From positions 124,001 through 188,000 of the forward strand of contig NZ_AOGX02000008.1 in the NCBI RefSeq assembly GCF_000332475.2: a stretch of 64,000 bases of DNA, given 5' to 3'. Positions 62,791 to 64,000 of this stretch are shown piece after piece. Below the pieces are notes generated by a model. It was not told where the DNA came from. It saw only the letters and a list, made by a program, of their open reading frames with translations, and did no database searches. The DNA is from Leptospira yanagawae serovar Saopaulo str. Sao Paulo = ATCC 700523 (GTDB lineage: Bacteria; Spirochaetota; Leptospiria; Leptospirales; Leptospiraceae). Positions within the stretch are counted from its first letter, which is position 1. The number at the start of each line of letters is the position of its first letter. A program made the translations under genes and the position numbers.

Positions 62791-63009
62791 ATGACCCCAC
62801 AAGTAGGGATTTATTTAAAAGAAGGGGAATCTATTGAGGCAGCGCTTCGTAGATTCAAAAGAGATTGTGCAAATGCTGGTATCATGAGCGAAATCAAACG
62901 CCGTGAATACTTTGAAAAACCTAGCGTGATCAAGAAAAAAGCAGTGGAAGCTGCGAAACGCAAACGCGACAAAAAGAAAAGATTATTCGCTAAGAAAGAT
63001 AAACTTTAA
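62791..63009 (+). CDS. rpsU: 30S ribosomal protein S21
   Basis: A 72-residue S21 (74 if translation begins at the TTG at 62785) with the conserved KEGESIEAALRRFKRDCANA then GIMSEIKRREYFEKPSVIKK segments and a basic tail. S21 sits near the anti-Shine-Dalgarno end of 16S rRNA. AAAAGGA at 62771-62777 is 7 bases from the TTG at 62785 and 13 from the ATG at 62791, so the start is uncertain. It opens the rpsU-yqeY-dnaG operon, which normally continues into rpoD. Confidence 0.95.
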   Translation: MTPQVGIYLKEGESIEAALRRFKRDCANAGIMSEIKRREYFEKPSVIKKKAVEAAKRKRDKKKRLFAKKDKL

Positions 63010-63028
63010 TCTTTAAGCCGGTTTTCCT

Positions 63029-63484
63029 ATGACCCTGCAAGAGACGATCAGTACAGATCTAAAAACGGCGTTAAAAGCCAAGGATGAAATAGTCCTCGGC
63101 ACCCTACGTCTCATCAAAGCAGAAATTCAATATGAGTTAACCAAAACCGGTGCTTCAGAATTATCGGATACTGCTGTCATGCAGATCCTCAAAACCAATT
63201 ACAAACGCAGAAAGGATACCGCTTTGGAATACGACAAAGCGAATCGTCCCGATCTGTCGAGTAAGGAAATGGAAGAAGCAGAAATCATCTCCCGTTACAT
63301 TCCAAAAGAAGTCTCCGAAGAAGAAATAGGAAAGGCGACTGAAGAAGCCATCGTCGAACTCAATGCAGGTGGTCCTCAGGATATGGGAAAGGTGATGGGT
63401 AAAGTTATGGCAAAATTTAAAGGACAAAATATAGACGGCTCCAAGGTATCCTCCCTCGTTAAACAAGCACTTAGCGCCCGTTAA
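63029..63484 (+). CDS. GatB/YqeY-family protein
   Basis: A 151-residue YqeY-type protein, all helical: TLQETISTDLKTALKAKDEI then VLGTLRLIKAEIQYEL, and the tail helix bundle EEEIGKATEEAIVELNAGGP then QDMGKVMGKVMAKFKGQNID. This matches the tRNA-associated tail domain of GatB fused to a small helical bundle. Its precise role is unknown, but it is commonly found between rpsU and dnaG, as here. The two flanking gaps are 19 and 12 bases. Confidence 0.9.
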   Translation: MTLQETISTDLKTALKAKDEIVLGTLRLIKAEIQYELTKTGASELSDTAVMQILKTNYKRRKDTALEYDKANRPDLSSKEMEEAEIISRYIPKEVSEEEIGKATEEAIVELNAGGPQDMGKVMGKVMAKFKGQNIDGSKVSSLVKQALSAR

Positions 63485-63496
63485 ATATACCACACT

Positions 63497-64000
63497 GTGA
63501 ATCCTTACCAAAGTTTTAAAGAAAGAGTTCGCAGAGAAGTCTCCATTGACTCCTATATCAATCGATTTGTTCCCTTACGCCGTATGGGTCGTAACTTAGT
63601 TGGTATCTGTCCTTTTCATAACGAAAAAACTCCATCATTTAATGTAAACTCTGAAGGTGGTTTTTACCACTGTTTTGGATGTAAAGCATCTGGTGATTTA
63701 TTCCGTTTTGTAATGGATTACCAAAAAGTGGATTTTTTAAAATCCCTGGAAATCCTATCAGAATATTCTGGCATTCCTCTCGTTGAACGGACCAAAGAAG
63801 AAGAAGAGTCAGAACGAAAAAAAGAAGCACTTTACCAAATATCACAAAAAGCCCTCGAATACTTTCAAAAAAATCTCAATACAGCAGCCGGTGAACTGGC
63901 GTTAAAGTATTTGGAGTCCCGTGGTTTGTATACAGAGGACCTCAAAGTGTTTAAGATCGGTTTTGGACTTCCTGGGTTCGGGAACTTACGAGCGGAACTC
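63497..64000 (+). CDS. dnaG: DNA primase, N-terminal part (runs off the window)
   Basis: The first 168 codons of DnaG, beginning at a GTG 12 bases after the yqeY stop. The zinc-binding domain is complete (ICPFHNEKTPSFNV then GGFYHCFGCKASGDLFRFVM, with ligands C-H-C-C), and the start of the catalytic region follows with the hydrophobic KYLESRGLYTEDLKVFKIGF stretch. DnaG makes RNA primers for replication. The catalytic TOPRIM domain and helicase-binding end lie outside the window. Confidence 0.96.
   Translation, partial: MNPYQSFKERVRREVSIDSYINRFVPLRRMGRNLVGICPFHNEKTPSFNVNSEGGFYHCFGCKASGDLFRFVMDYQKVDFLKSLEILSEYSGIPLVERTKEEEESERKKEALYQISQKALEYFQKNLNTAAGELALKYLESRGLYTEDLKVFKIGFGLPGFGNLRAEL

Overview
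The window is a low-GC, gene-dense bacterial chromosome segment that reads as a spirochaete, most probably Leptospira (perhaps a saprophytic species). The grounds are the periplasmic-flagellum genes flgG-flgA-flgH-flgI-flgJ, flgF and fliG, the many Cys-lipoprotein signal peptides with loose lipoboxes, the abundance of large sensor kinases, cyclases and HD-GYP proteins, and the arrangement rimP-nusA-infB-rbfA-truB-rpsO-pnp-M16 peptidase-dut. Genus assignment is inference from gene content; no database was searched.

Layout. 1-11.4 kb: a surface-protein gene leaving the left edge, an M48 peptidase, a CHASE2 adenylate cyclase, a chemoreceptor, and a 7TMR-DISM kinase/LuxR-type regulator pair flanked by two lipoprotein genes; three near-identical 16-bp palindromes surround this kinase cluster. 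11.4-14.1 kb: two TetR-like genes (one reduced to its HTH), then a 203-bp tandem repeat array grown out of the 3' end of a tRNA-Arg gene. 14.1-20.4 kb: HIT protein, a split pair of PPK2 proteins, an apparently leaderless MarR gene with an operator inside its promoter, a DUF1398 protein, and a three-gene minus-strand operon with the NAD(P)HX repair enzyme. 20.4-31 kb: the translation/RNA operon, then a peptidase and dUTPase.

31-41.7 kb: flgG-A-H-I-J operon, then a tightly packed minus-strand operon (RRM protein, ATP-grasp, two methyltransferases, and a BrkB/YihY membrane protein carrying an inserted beta-propeller-like domain), then flgF. 41.7-43.2 kb: an IS1595/ISXO2-type insertion sequence sits exactly on the flgF stop codon, with an 8-bp target duplication. 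43.2-53.2 kb: accessory genes (ankyrin protein, SDR, MHYT hybrid kinase plus HD-GYP regulator, two class II aldolase-family proteins behind a 22-bp palindrome, a histone H1-like basic protein, and a frameshifted ankyrin lipoprotein). 53.3-64 kb: pgsA, tRNA-Asp, fliG, the pyruvate dehydrogenase genes pdhA-B-C, an HD-GYP-like protein, fbp, and the start of the rpsU-yqeY-dnaG macromolecular synthesis operon, with dnaG running off the right edge.

Most of the window is core housekeeping. The most unusual parts are the tRNA-derived repeat array, the insertion sequence whose reading frame is open from end to end without a canonical start in its first 199 codons, the propeller-containing YihY protein, and several clear operator-like palindromes next to regulator or enzyme genes.
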